A DNA stretch of 16,703 nucleotides from Treponema sp. (GCA_031283505.1 JAITBO010000249.1:1-16703), one strand, 5' to 3'; positions 6,107 to 13,877 are shown, numbered from the stretch's first letter. Made by a program: numbers and translations. Notes: generated by a model from the sequence alone, not told the origin.

Positions 6107-6838
6107 TCATTTTTGATGGCTTTTCGCTTCCTGTAACGGGATGCTTTCCAGGTAATTGTCCAGGATGATTTGTTCAATTTTGTCCAGGAAGATGAACTCC
6201 ATGGACATATCGGGTTGTTTGCGGATTAGCCGGCAGATGGGAGAGATAATGTCGTCGCCCACCCGGAGGGAACATTCGCGGAGTTCCGTCCCCTCGGTCA
6301 GGGTCGCCGTTAGCGAGGGGTTGTCCGGTTCAAGGGAGATGCCGGAGGAGGAAAGGGTCTTGACGGCGGCGGTGACAATGGTTTTGCCGACAGGATGGGC
6401 CATGCAGAAGCCGAAGCGGGTCCAGGGTTCGGCATGGTAACGCCGGGCCTTGCGTTTGTCGGGGATCTCCAGGTACCGTTCCAGGATGCTCTGAAGCTGA
6501 TCCATCACGCCGGAACGGTTGAGGTCGCCGGACACAATGCCGGAAACCCCGGTAAAAAAAGCTTTGGACGCTTCTTCCAGAGAAAAATCGTCTTCTTTAA
6601 GGAGGATGATGGGGCATTGCTCTTTGGAACGCTCGTAGCGGACGAACTGGACCAGCACATTCCAGTGCCGGGGAAAGTCGTCGGCGCTGAGGATGATGCA
6701 GGAGGGGTCGATTTCGTCAAGGTTGTCCATGGCCTTGAGTACATGGCGGTAACGGATCAGCTCAAAGCCCAGGGGTTTGATATTCGCCGAAATCAGGCCG
6801 GGAATTTCATCCGAACCAAGGATGAGCATTAGTTTCAT
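6107..6838 (-). CDS. Degenerate receiver-like / PilZ domain protein
   Basis: A 243-residue cytoplasmic protein with two apparent domains. Residues about 1-120 have the alternating hydrophobic strand and helix pattern of a response-regulator receiver (KLMLILGSDE, PSCIILSADDFPRHW, CPIILLKEDD, GVSGIVSGD). The normal phosphoacceptor Asp position is Ala or shifted, and the conserved Lys is absent, so phosphorylation is unlikely. Residues about 127-235 resemble a PilZ domain, with RKARR (129-133) fitting RxxxR and TLSSSGISLE (161-170) fitting [DN]xSxxG except that Thr replaces Asp/Asn. PilZ domains bind cyclic di-GMP, but the altered motif leaves that uncertain. The start overlaps the stop of the upstream exported-protein gene as ATGA, so the two are translationally coupled. 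Possible roles include motility or envelope control; this is inference only. Confidence 0.65.
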   Translation of the reverse strand: MKLMLILGSDEIPGLISANIKPLGFELIRYRHVLKAMDNLDEIDPSCIILSADDFPRHWNVLVQFVRYERSKEQCPIILLKEDDFSLEEASKAFFTGVSGIVSGDLNRSGVMDQLQSILERYLEIPDKRKARRYHAEPWTRFGFCMAHPVGKTIVTAAVKTLSSSGISLEPDNPSLTATLTEGTELRECSLRVGDDIISPICRLIRKQPDMSMEFIFLDKIEQIILDNYLESIPLQEAKSHQK

Positions 6839-7836
6839 TCAGTCCCCAAATTTACTACCGTATAGTCAACAATCGTCCATATATCGTCTTTTCGGCGAAG
6901 TGTATAGGTATAACGCTTCTTTTCAGTATAGCTGCCTCCCCTGAATTTTTCCAGTACCACAACGGTCCCTTCTTCCGCGCCATAGGCGGTCCGTTCAATC
7001 TGAAATTCCGTGGGGATAACGGCTATGTCACCGTCAACCACGGCGCTTTGCAGTTCCGTCCTGTACCGGGCGATCATGCGGCGGCGGCCTTCTTCGGATT
7101 CGGCGAGCCACTGCCGGCGGCGGCTGCCGTCACGGGAGACCATGGCTTCCAGATCAAGGTACAGGAAGAATTTTTCCCACTGGGATTTCTGCCGGGCCGT
7201 GAGGGTGTAGGCCACCACCTCGTCGGGGGAAAGGCGTTCCCGGACCAGAATGGCGCTGGTCTCCACGTCCATAGCCAGGGGTATGCCGTCGGGACCGGGG
7301 ATGGCCGGGGGACGGAGGTTGAGGGAGAGGCGGTTTGATTCCAGGGGAAGGGGTTGAACGGCGGAGGCGGCGGAATGGTATAACTCGGGGTATACCCGCG
7401 CCTGCACCACGAAGGCGCCGCTCTGCCTGAAGTCCGCGTAGTCCCGGATGTCCTCTACAAAAGAGAAGGACTCCCCGCTTTCCATGGAGATCTCCCGAAA
7501 ATACACCTGGGCGGCTGCGGCCCTCCGCCTTACCAGGACTTCCGCAGGCTCCACCGTCCGGTTGGAGACGGTCCTGACATCGAAGTCCACGGACCAGGCC
7601 CGCTCGTCCGCCAGCTTGAAGCGGTAGGCGCCGGGTCCCTTGTTGGCGATGGACACCTGGACCAGGATGGGGGTGTCCGCCGCGTAGTAGACGCGCTTGT
7701 CGAAGAACCGTATGCTGAGTTCTATGCTGGATCGGACCTGATACGCTGCCGGGAGAGGGGAAACTGCGGTTTCCTGGGCCGGGAGAGCGGCGGCGGCAAT
7801 CAGGATGAACAATAGGGCAATCTGTCGTTTCGCCAT
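6835..7836 (-). CDS. Exported protein of unknown function
   Basis: The 333-residue product begins MAKRQIALLFILIAAAALPAQ, a good signal peptide with no lipobox, so it is periplasmic or outer-membrane associated. Residues about 38-175 are beta-rich and resemble an immunoglobulin-like fold (IELSIRFFDKRVYYAADTPI, LVQVSIANKGPGAYRFKL, GAFVVQARVYPELY). The C-terminal third (about 225-333) is mixed helix and strand, ending in a beta pair (KKRYTYTLRRKDDIWTIVDY) of the kind seen in NTF2-like domains. I recognise no named family. The start is supported by AGAGGA a few bases upstream and by the signal peptide. The gene is divergent from mfd and overlaps the PilZ-like gene by 4 bp, suggesting linked function. 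No catalytic motif is visible. Confidence 0.8.
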   Translation of the reverse strand: MAKRQIALLFILIAAAALPAQETAVSPLPAAYQVRSSIELSIRFFDKRVYYAADTPILVQVSIANKGPGAYRFKLADERAWSVDFDVRTVSNRTVEPAEVLVRRRAAAAQVYFREISMESGESFSFVEDIRDYADFRQSGAFVVQARVYPELYHSAASAVQPLPLESNRLSLNLRPPAIPGPDGIPLAMDVETSAILVRERLSPDEVVAYTLTARQKSQWEKFFLYLDLEAMVSRDGSRRRQWLAESEEGRRRMIARYRTELQSAVVDGDIAVIPTEFQIERTAYGAEEGTVVVLEKFRGGSYTEKKRYTYTLRRKDDIWTIVDYTVVNLGTE

Positions 7837-7871
7837 GGAAATTCCTCTGTATAAAGAAAAGACAATACTAT

Positions 7872-7900
7872 ATTATAGAATCGGAACATCATGCTGAATA
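7872..7900 (-). promoter_or_regulatory. Candidate promoter for the 7836-6107 operon
   Basis: The minus strand carries a perfect TATAAT (7877-7872). The best -35 at 17-bp spacing is the poor TATTCA (7900-7895), which lies inside the first codons of mfd. The 54-bp divergent gap must also contain the mfd promoter; on the plus strand only weak -10-like TACTAT/TATTAT sequences (7866-7876) are visible. Confidence 0.35.
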
Positions 7901-10900
7901 CCTTATCCTTTCCTGTTTTAACCGGAAAAATAGGTTCTTCCCCGGCGTTGCGGGTTGTCGTTTCGGCCTTTCGGGGGGGGAAATTTCCTCTGGAAGTGGA
8001 TTCCGTGGAGGGTTCCTTCGCCGCGATCCTCATCGCCGCCCTCTACCGGGCGTCCGGCGGGGTGTTCGCGGTCGTTGTTCCCACGGATCAGGAAGCCGGG
8101 GAACTTGCCTCGGACCTGGGCGTCCTGGGACAGCCGGTCTCCGTTTTTCCCTGGTGGGGAACCATGCCTTACCGGGAAATGGCCCCCCTGTCCGCGGTTT
8201 TCGGTGAGCGGAGCCGGGTCCTGAGCGCCCTTGCCCAGGGAGAGCCGGGCGTCTACATCCTTCCCGAACGGACGTTTCTTACTCCCCTGCCGCCCCTGGA
8301 TTACGTGAGGAGCCTTCTCCTCACTCTGGAGACAGGAGGAGGCATTGACACCATGGCCCTGGCGTCCACCCTGGTGAATTACGGGTATACCCGTGTGCCC
8401 AGGGTTCAGGTCCATGGCGAGTTTGCCCTGCGGGGGGAGGTGCTGGACATCTTCATGGGCGGGGACGAAGCGGCCTATCGCATCCTCTTTGATTTTGACC
8501 GCATCGAGACTATCAAACGCTTTGATCCCCTGGACCAGAGCGGTTTGGACGTGGTGGAACGCCTGACGATACGGCCCCTCAAGGAAGTGATCTGGACCGA
8601 CGAGCGTATCCTGTCCCTGGGCCGGAACCTGGAAACGGCGGAAGAATTCATCACCAACGGCAAGGCTTACCTGGAGGATCTGATGGCCCGGCGGAAAACG
8701 GGGGGTGAGGAACTGCTTTTTCCCCTGGCCTTTGAGGACCCGGACGACCCCGGCGGCATTACGGCGGCTGCCAGGTTTCCCGATTATCTGGACGAAGGGG
8801 CGACGCTTTTTCTTGTGGACCGGGAAAGGCTGGAAAACGCCCAGGATTCCCTGTCCAGGGAGTACGACGGCCTCTACCGCCACGCCCGCCGGGAGTTCCC
8901 TGACCGGGAAGTCCCCCTGCCCACGCGCATACTCCTGGGCTTTAACGGTCTTGCTTCACGGGTATCCCGGCGGGTCTCCTTTATGTCTATAAAAGGCGGC
9001 GGGGAGGAGGGGGCGCTCAGGCTTCCCCTCTCCTGCGAACCTTCCCGAAGCTTCTTCGGCAACATTGATTATATAAAAGAAGAATTCAGCCTGTTGATGA
9101 AGGAAGGCTGGAATATCCTGGTTGCCGCCGAGTCGGAAGTACAAGCCGGACGGATACGGGAGCTTTTCCGGGAGGAAACGGCAAAGGGCGGGGGCCCTCA
9201 ATCCGGTCGAAACGGACGGGGTTCAGGCGCGGCGTCTGCGGTCCCCATGCTTGCGGTGGAAGCCCTGCCCCTGGCTTCGGGCTTTTCCCTTCCGGACGTG
9301 AAGTTCCTCCTGGTCCAGGAGAACGAGATTTTTGGCCGGAGACGGCGGCCTCCACGGTCCCTCAAGCAGGCGCGGAGCGTCGCCATCGACACCTTTGTGG
9401 AGCTTAACAGTGGAGACTATGTGGTTCACCTGAACTACGGCATAGGTCTCTTTAAGGGTATAGAACGGATACGGGCCCTGGGTCATGAGCGGGATTACGT
9501 GAAGCTTGAATATCTGGGGGAAGAAGTGGTCTTTGTCCCCATAGAGCAGGTCAACCTGGTTCAGCGCTACATCGGGAACGAGGGAAGCCCGCCTCGGCTG
9601 GACAAGCTGGGGTCCAAGAGCTGGGAATCCCGGAAGCGCCGGGTACGGGAGTCCGTGGAGGATATTGCCGAAAGGCTCATCGCCCTGTATTCCAAACGAA
9701 AGACTGCGCCGGGCTATGCCTTTCCCGGAGACACCGAATGGCAGACCATGTTTGAGGCCGCCTTTCCCTATGAGGAAACCGAGGATCAGCTCAGGTGCGT
9801 GGAGGAGATCAAGGCGGACATGGAAAGCCCGCATCCCATGGACAGGCTGGTCTGTGGCGACGTGGGGTACGGCAAGACGGAGGTCGCGGTCCGGGCTTGT
9901 TTTAAGGCGATCATGGGGGGGAAGCAAGTGGCTTTCCTTGCCCCCACCACCATCCTGGCGGAACAGCACTATGAAAACTTCCGGGAGCGGTTCTCCCAGT
10001 TCCCCGTCCGGCTGGGTATGCTCTCCCGCCTTGTGGACAGGACCACTATCCGCAGGACCCTGGAGGCCCTGAAAAACGGGGAAATCGACATTCTGATAGG
10101 AACCCACCGCATCATTCAGAAAGACGTGGCTTTTAAGGATCTGGGGTTCCTGGTGATAGATGAGGAACAGCGATTTGGGGTCAAGGACAAGGAACGGCTC
10201 AAGGAACTCAAGACCAACGTGGACTGCCTTACCCTAAGCGCCACTCCCATACCCCGGACCCTTCACATGAGCCTTCTCAAGATACGGGACATGAGCCTCC
10301 TGGCTACACCGCCTCAGAACCGGCATCCCATAGAGACGGTGATCGAGGAATGGAACGAGGAACGTATAGCCTCGGCCATCAGGCAGGAGGTGGAACGGGG
10401 AGGGCAGGTTTTCTTCCTCCACAACCGCATAGAGAGCCTCCGGGAAACCAGGCTGCGGATAGAACATCTGGCGCCGGAGATGCTGGTGGAAACCGCCCAC
10501 GGCCAGATGGACGGCGGGGAGCTTGAGGACGTGATGCACCGGTTCGTACACGGGGGGTTCCACGTCCTGGTTTCTACCACCATCATAGAGAACGGTATAG
10601 ACATCCCCAATGTGAACACCATCATCATAGACAGGGCGGATATGTACGGCGTCTCCCAACTCTATCAGCTCCGGGGCAGGGTAGGCCGTTCCGACCGGGT
10701 GGCCTACGCCTATCTCTTTTATCCCCGGGACACCAACATCAACGAGCTTGCCATGAAGCGCCTCCAGGTGATTTCCGATTTTACGGAACTGGGTTCGGGC
10801 TTTAAGATCGCCATGAAGGACATGGAAATCCGAGGGGCGGGGAATCTTTTGGGCAGGGAACAGTCCGGGGACATCTATTCCGTCGGTTTCGACCTCTACC

Positions 10901-11400
10901 TTCATCTTTTGGACGAGGCTATACGCCGTCTGGAAAATTCGGACTATGAAGGGGAGAACGAAACCCTTCTGGAGCTTGAATATTCGGGCTTCATCCCGGA
11001 TAATTACATTGATTCCGCCCAGGAAAAGATGGAGGTCTACAAGAAGATAGCCTCCATTAAGACCAGGGATGAACTGGAACGGGTCTACGCCGAACTTTTG
11101 GACCGCTTTGGGCCTTTGCCCGACGAGGCCGCTTCCCTTCTGGCCCTGGCGGAGATACGCATCATCTGCCGGGACATTGCGGTTTCGTCCCTTAAAGAGC
11201 GGGACGGCCTTGTCAGGGTGGAATTCGGCAAGGTGTCCAGGGTAAAGGTGGACCGTCTGATCCGGCTTATGAAAGAATCCGGGGGCAAGGTCAAGCTTGA
11301 TCCCAAGGCCCCCAACGTGCTGCTCCTGCGGACCGGCAGCATCGGCCTTAAAGAAAAGAGCGAATTTATACGGGAAAAACTGGCGGCCCTGGCGGGCTGA
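7891..11400 (+). CDS. mfd: Transcription-repair coupling factor Mfd
   Basis: A full-length Mfd of 1169 residues (E. coli 1148). Mfd is a translocase that pushes stalled RNA polymerase off lesions and recruits UvrA. The N-terminal part shows the UvrB-like module (YTRVPRVQVHGEFALRGEVL near 166-190). The RNA-polymerase-interacting domain spans about 503-562 (GDYVVHLNYGIGLFKGIERI, LEYLGEEVVFVPIEQ). The translocation motor follows, with Walker A GDVGYGKTEV (656-665), DEEQRFG (757-763) and SATPIPRTLHMS. The second RecA lobe and TRG region include STTIIENGIDIPNVNTIIID, QLRGRVGRS and RGAGNLLGREQSGD. The C-terminal autoinhibitory domain has FIPDNYIDSAQEKMEVYKKI. A Gly/Ser-rich linker around 430-448 appears lineage specific. 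Upstream there is only a weak GGAA ribosome site. A run of eight G residues occurs at codons 28-30. It leads an operon with HAD and plsC genes. Confidence 0.98.
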   Translation: MLNTLSFPVLTGKIGSSPALRVVVSAFRGGKFPLEVDSVEGSFAAILIAALYRASGGVFAVVVPTDQEAGELASDLGVLGQPVSVFPWWGTMPYREMAPLSAVFGERSRVLSALAQGEPGVYILPERTFLTPLPPLDYVRSLLLTLETGGGIDTMALASTLVNYGYTRVPRVQVHGEFALRGEVLDIFMGGDEAAYRILFDFDRIETIKRFDPLDQSGLDVVERLTIRPLKEVIWTDERILSLGRNLETAEEFITNGKAYLEDLMARRKTGGEELLFPLAFEDPDDPGGITAAARFPDYLDEGATLFLVDRERLENAQDSLSREYDGLYRHARREFPDREVPLPTRILLGFNGLASRVSRRVSFMSIKGGGEEGALRLPLSCEPSRSFFGNIDYIKEEFSLLMKEGWNILVAAESEVQAGRIRELFREETAKGGGPQSGRNGRGSGAASAVPMLAVEALPLASGFSLPDVKFLLVQENEIFGRRRRPPRSLKQARSVAIDTFVELNSGDYVVHLNYGIGLFKGIERIRALGHERDYVKLEYLGEEVVFVPIEQVNLVQRYIGNEGSPPRLDKLGSKSWESRKRRVRESVEDIAERLIALYSKRKTAPGYAFPGDTEWQTMFEAAFPYEETEDQLRCVEEIKADMESPHPMDRLVCGDVGYGKTEVAVRACFKAIMGGKQVAFLAPTTILAEQHYENFRERFSQFPVRLGMLSRLVDRTTIRRTLEALKNGEIDILIGTHRIIQKDVAFKDLGFLVIDEEQRFGVKDKERLKELKTNVDCLTLSATPIPRTLHMSLLKIRDMSLLATPPQNRHPIETVIEEWNEERIASAIRQEVERGGQVFFLHNRIESLRETRLRIEHLAPEMLVETAHGQMDGGELEDVMHRFVHGGFHVLVSTTIIENGIDIPNVNTIIIDRADMYGVSQLYQLRGRVGRSDRVAYAYLFYPRDTNINELAMKRLQVISDFTELGSGFKIAMKDMEIRGAGNLLGREQSGDIYSVGFDLYLHLLDEAIRRLENSDYEGENETLLELEYSGFIPDNYIDSAQEKMEVYKKIASIKTRDELERVYAELLDRFGPLPDEAASLLALAEIRIICRDIAVSSLKERDGLVRVEFGKVSRVKVDRLIRLMKESGGKVKLDPKAPNVLLLRTGSIGLKEKSEFIREKLAALAG
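7973..7980 (+). repeat. G8 homopolymer tract in the 5' coding part of mfd
   Basis: Eight consecutive G residues within codons 28-30 (Arg-Gly-Gly in FRGGKF). A gain or loss of one G would shift the frame and abolish nearly all of Mfd. Poly-G tracts of about this length are known slip sites in treponemes. Confidence 0.9.
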
Positions 11401-11435
11401 GAGCTTTAGTGGGCTAGATTTTCAAGGAGTATGCG

Positions 11436-12053
11436 GTGGACGCGGTGAAAGCGGTTGTGTTTGATTACGGCAAGGTGATTTGCCACCCTCCCGGGGACGA
11501 CGTGATGGAAAAGATTGCCGCCCTGTCCGGCCTTCCCCGGACGGAATTTGAGCCCCTGGTATGGAAACTCCGTTCCCCCTATGACCGGGGCGTGATAACC
11601 GGCCCTGAGTATTACCGGCGTATACTTGCCGCAGCGGGCCTCCCGGAAGACGCCGCCCTTGTCGGGACAATGTACCGTCTCGACATCGAAAGTTGGAAAA
11701 ACATAAACGGGGAAACGGTGAAGCTTATGGAAGACGTTAAGGTTGCGGGCTTTATGCTGGGCATATTGTCCAATATGCCTCAGGATTTTTTGGACCTGGC
11801 CCGGAAAATCTATCCGGTTTTCAGCCTCCCCCATGTAGGGATATTCTCCTGCGAGACCGGTTCCATAAAACCGGAGCCCGCGATTTACCATGCCCTGACA
11901 GCAGCCCTTGGCTGTGCGCCGGGGGAAATTCTGTTCTTTGACGATATGCCGGTCAACGTTGAAGGCGCGGAGGTTGCGGGCATCCGTTCTTTTCTGTGGA
12001 AAGACGCCGGGACCGCCCGAAATTTGTTGCGGCAGTTTCATGTTCCGGTATAG
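11436..12053 (+). CDS. HAD-superfamily phosphatase, YihX-like (HAD-IA)
   Basis: The 205-residue product starts at GTG 11436, six bases after AAGGAG. The ATG at 11431 is in another frame. Motif I is VVFDYGKVI: the nucleophile Asp is present (about residue 9), but the usual second Asp two residues on is Gly, as in YihX-type and epoxide-hydrolase-linked HAD phosphatases. Motif II is LGILSNMP, motif III is the Lys of GSIKPEPAIYHAL, and motif IV is EILFFDDMPVNVEGAEVAGI with the acidic pair. The overall order matches E. coli YihX, which dephosphorylates sugar phosphates such as alpha-glucose 1-phosphate. The exact substrate here is not predictable. The gene is 35 bp downstream of mfd and about 40 bp upstream of plsC, so co-transcription is likely, but a shared pathway is not evident. 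Confidence 0.85.
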   Translation: MDAVKAVVFDYGKVICHPPGDDVMEKIAALSGLPRTEFEPLVWKLRSPYDRGVITGPEYYRRILAAAGLPEDAALVGTMYRLDIESWKNINGETVKLMEDVKVAGFMLGILSNMPQDFLDLARKIYPVFSLPHVGIFSCETGSIKPEPAIYHALTAALGCAPGEILFFDDMPVNVEGAEVAGIRSFLWKDAGTARNLLRQFHVPV

Positions 12054-12092
12054 AATAGACGGGAAAAAAATATTAGACAGAGGGGGATGTGT

Positions 12093-12830
12093 ATGATCTT
12101 CTTAAAAACCGCCGCGCTCTTTGGTTATGTCGGTTTTTCTATGATTTTTCTTATCCCCATAGGCATCATCGTTTTTCTTTTCAGCATCCTGGGTCTTCAA
12201 AGATCCATGGCCGCCATGATGTATAAAGTTGCCCGGATATGGTCCCTGATTCTCATCAAATTGGTAGGTTGTCCCGTGACAGTTGCCGGAAGGGAACACA
12301 TTCCCCAAAAGGGAGGCGTCTGTTTTGTCAGCAATCACGGCAGTATTTTTGACATCGTTCTCCTCCTGGCCTACGCGGGGAGGCCCATCGGGTTTGTGGC
12401 GAAAAAGGAATTGTCCCTTATTCCTCTGTTGAATATCTGGATTCTCCTTATCGGGGGCCTCTTTATAGATCGGAATTCGCCCCGCAAGGCGGTAAAATCC
12501 ATTAGAAGCGGAGTCAGCCGCATCAAATCCGGCGGCGGCATGATCATCTTTCCGGAAGGACACCGCAGCAAAGGCCGGGGCCTGCTCCCTTTCCGGCCAG
12601 GTTCCTTAAAACTCGCCACTCTTTCCGGCGCTCCCATAGTTCCCGTAGCTATATCCGGCAGCTACGACGTTTTTGAGAAGACTTACCGCGTCCTGGCCCA
12701 TCCCGTCCGGGTGGTTTTCTGCGAGTCTATTCATACGGTGGATATTCCGGTGACGGACCGGCGTGCGGTCCTGTCCGAACAGGTCCGCGCCGTGATTGCG
12801 GGCGCCCTGGAGGACGGAAACCGGGTTTGA
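12093..12830 (+). CDS. plsC: 1-acyl-sn-glycerol-3-phosphate acyltransferase (PlsC family)
   Basis: 245 residues from ATG 12093, chosen because AGAGGGGG sits 6 bases upstream; the in-frame ATG at 12087 touches that ribosome site and is less likely. The N-terminus holds a membrane helix (AALFGYVGFSMIFLIPIGII) that anchors the enzyme at the inner membrane. All four acyltransferase blocks are visible: NHGSIFD (HX4D catalytic motif), GGLFIDR, FPEGHRS and APIVPVAISG. The enzyme transfers an acyl group to lysophosphatidic acid to form phosphatidic acid in phospholipid synthesis. His in FPEGHRS replaces the more common Thr and occurs in other members. Some PlsC-fold proteins acylate other lysolipids, so the substrate is less certain than the fold. 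No clear terminator follows before the tRNA promoter. Confidence 0.9.
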   Translation: MIFLKTAALFGYVGFSMIFLIPIGIIVFLFSILGLQRSMAAMMYKVARIWSLILIKLVGCPVTVAGREHIPQKGGVCFVSNHGSIFDIVLLLAYAGRPIGFVAKKELSLIPLLNIWILLIGGLFIDRNSPRKAVKSIRSGVSRIKSGGGMIIFPEGHRSKGRGLLPFRPGSLKLATLSGAPIVPVAISGSYDVFEKTYRVLAHPVRVVFCESIHTVDIPVTDRRAVLSEQVRAVIAGALEDGNRV

Positions 12831-12861
12831 GGGCCGCTGTCTCCGGAATTTTTCGTTCTCC

Positions 12862-12890
12862 TTGACAGAGGACGGCTTCTATGTTAGGTT
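12862..12890 (+). promoter_or_regulatory. Promoter of tRNA-Val
   Basis: A consensus TTGACA (12862-12867) is followed after 17 bp by TAGGTT (12885-12890), a moderate -10. Transcription would start near 12897, about a dozen bases before the mature tRNA 5' end, and independently of plsC. Confidence 0.6.
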
Positions 12891-12908
12891 TTAAGCGTTC
12901 CGTCGGAG

Positions 12909-12982
12909 GGGCGCGTAGCTCAGCTGGTTAGAGCGCCACGTTTACACCGTGGATGTCCGGGGTTCGAATCCCTGCGCGCCCA
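12909..12982 (+). tRNA. tRNA-Val, anticodon UAC
   Basis: A full 74-nt cloverleaf. The 7-bp acceptor stem is GGGCGCG (12909-12915) with CGCGCCC (12975-12981) and discriminator A at 12982. The D-arm includes AGCTCAGCTGGTTAGAGC. The anticodon stem CCACG/CGTGG holds loop TTTACAC with TAC at 12943-12945. The T-arm is CGGGG-TTCGAAT-CCCTG. CCA is not encoded and must be added after transcription. The UAC anticodon reads GUA and, by wobble modification, other valine codons. Confidence 0.97.
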
Positions 12983-13060
12983 AGCGATACTGTTTCGGGA
13001 TTCCTTATGTGAGATCGAACCGGCAGAACAAGGCAATCCTTCTGCAAGGTCTTTACAAAT

Positions 13061-13097
13061 GAGGCTGTTCCAAAACTTCAGTTTTTGGAACAGCCTC
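13061..13097. terminator. Perfect 15-bp hairpin between convergent tRNA-Val and aat
   Basis: GAGGCTGTTCCAAAA (13061-13075) and its exact reverse complement (13083-13097) flank a 7-base loop. The hairpin lies between the rightward tRNA gene and the leftward aat gene and can form in either transcript, so it is a likely bidirectional stop. Neither strand has a long uninterrupted T run after it. The low-complexity A/T inner arms and symmetry also resemble dispersed intergenic repeats. Confidence 0.55.
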
Positions 13098-13109
13098 CTT
13101 GGATTTACT

Positions 13110-13153
13110 GGAAAAACCGGGCCGGACATTAGTCCGATTTGACCGGGTTTTCC
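13110..13153 (-). terminator. Nested hairpin, possible terminator of clpS-clpA-aat
   Basis: Outer arms GGAAAAACCGG (13110-13120) and CCGGGTTTTCC (13143-13153) pair at 10 of 11 positions and enclose a perfect inner hairpin CGGAC-ATTA-GTCCG (13123-13136). On the minus strand the outer 3' arm includes TTTTT. A smaller hairpin GAGCC-TAC-GGCTC (13156-13168) lies between it and the aat stop. The gap 12983-13202 holds no believable protein gene. Confidence 0.4.
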
Positions 13154-13202
13154 AAGAGCCTACGGCTCAAGTTTCTATAAAATTTTGAAAAAGTTCTCTC
13201 CC

Positions 13203-13877
13203 TCAGTCCGCAAGGGTCTTCCATAGCAGGTGAAGAAAATCTTTCCGGCTTATCTCCTCGCCTCCCAGGGAACAGAGGTGGGCTGTGGGGATCTGGCAGT
13301 CGATAAAGGCGACCCCCTCCGCAAAGAGATTCATTGCCAGGGTAAGGAAAGCCGCTTTGGAAGCGTTGGGCCGCCTTGCGAACATGGATTCCCCGAAAAA
13401 GACGCGGCCCATGCGTATACCGTAGCAGCCCCCGGCAAGCTCTCCGTCCAGCCGGCTTTCCGCCGAATGGGCCCAACCCAGGCGGTGGAGTTCCGTGTAG
13501 GCCGCGATAATGTCGTCTGTGATCCAGGTGCCGCCTTCTCCGGGGCGTTTAATGGAAGCGCAGGCCTCTATGACGGCGGGGAAATCCTGATCTATTGCGA
13601 CCGCGAACTTCCCCTGCCGCAGGATCTTCTTCATGGAGGCGGAGACATGGAGTTTTTCCGGAAAGATCATGTACCGGGGGTCCGGGGACTGCCAGAGTAT
13701 GGGGTCCTCCGGATTATACCAGGGGAAGATGCCCTGTTCGTAAGCGGAGAGGAGCATACCAGGCGATAGATTCCCCCCTATGGCCACAATATCACCCCGG
13801 GCTTCCGTAGCCGGAGGAAAACGGAAGCGTTCATTTTGGGAAAGATAGGGAAAGTCCGGATCCGGTCCCGGCCTCAT
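13203..13877 (-). CDS. aat: Leucyl/phenylalanyl-tRNA-protein transferase
   Basis: A 224-residue Aat (E. coli 234). It transfers Leu or Phe from aminoacyl-tRNA to proteins with N-terminal Lys or Arg, creating a primary destabilising residue for ClpS. Family signatures in order: GDIVAIGGNLSPGMLLSAYE then QGIFPWYNPED (about 28-58), SPDPRYMIFPEKLHVS, GTWITDDIIAAYTELHRLGW then AHSAE, GGCYGIRMGRVFFGESMF (Glu about 163), NASKAAFLTL, and FIDCQIPTAHLCSLGGEEI with the Asp-x-Gln pair at about 193 and 195, implicated in catalysis. Before SPDPR this protein has Trp-Gln where many have Trp-Trp. The gene follows clpA by 30 bp on the same strand, so ClpS, ClpA and Aat are probably co-expressed. The ribosome site is weak, but the N-terminus has the right length. 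Confidence 0.96.
   Translation of the reverse strand: MRPGPDPDFPYLSQNERFRFPPATEARGDIVAIGGNLSPGMLLSAYEQGIFPWYNPEDPILWQSPDPRYMIFPEKLHVSASMKKILRQGKFAVAIDQDFPAVIEACASIKRPGEGGTWITDDIIAAYTELHRLGWAHSAESRLDGELAGGCYGIRMGRVFFGESMFARRPNASKAAFLTLAMNLFAEGVAFIDCQIPTAHLCSLGGEEISRKDFLHLLWKTLAD

Noticed and set aside
6099..6139. 8-bp inverted repeat CCGTTACA/TGTAACGG around the PilZ gene stop codon
   Set aside because: The arms are far apart, one lies in coding sequence, and a much stronger terminator follows at 6018-6040; it is probably chance.
7918..8883. 321-codon minus-strand open frame inside mfd
   Set aside because: Antisense to the UvrB-like N-terminal part of Mfd; composition typical of shadow frames.
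9223..10107. 294-codon minus-strand open frame inside mfd
   Set aside because: Antisense to the most conserved part of Mfd; no domain or plausible ribosome site.
11406..12041. 211-codon minus-strand open frame opposite the HAD gene
   Set aside because: The plus-strand frame has all HAD motifs and a ribosome site; the antisense frame has neither.
12920..13129. 69-codon minus-strand open frame ending RDSNPGHPRCKRGALTS
   Set aside because: It is antisense to tRNA-Val; this peptide ending is a well-known false protein produced by reading tRNA genes backwards.
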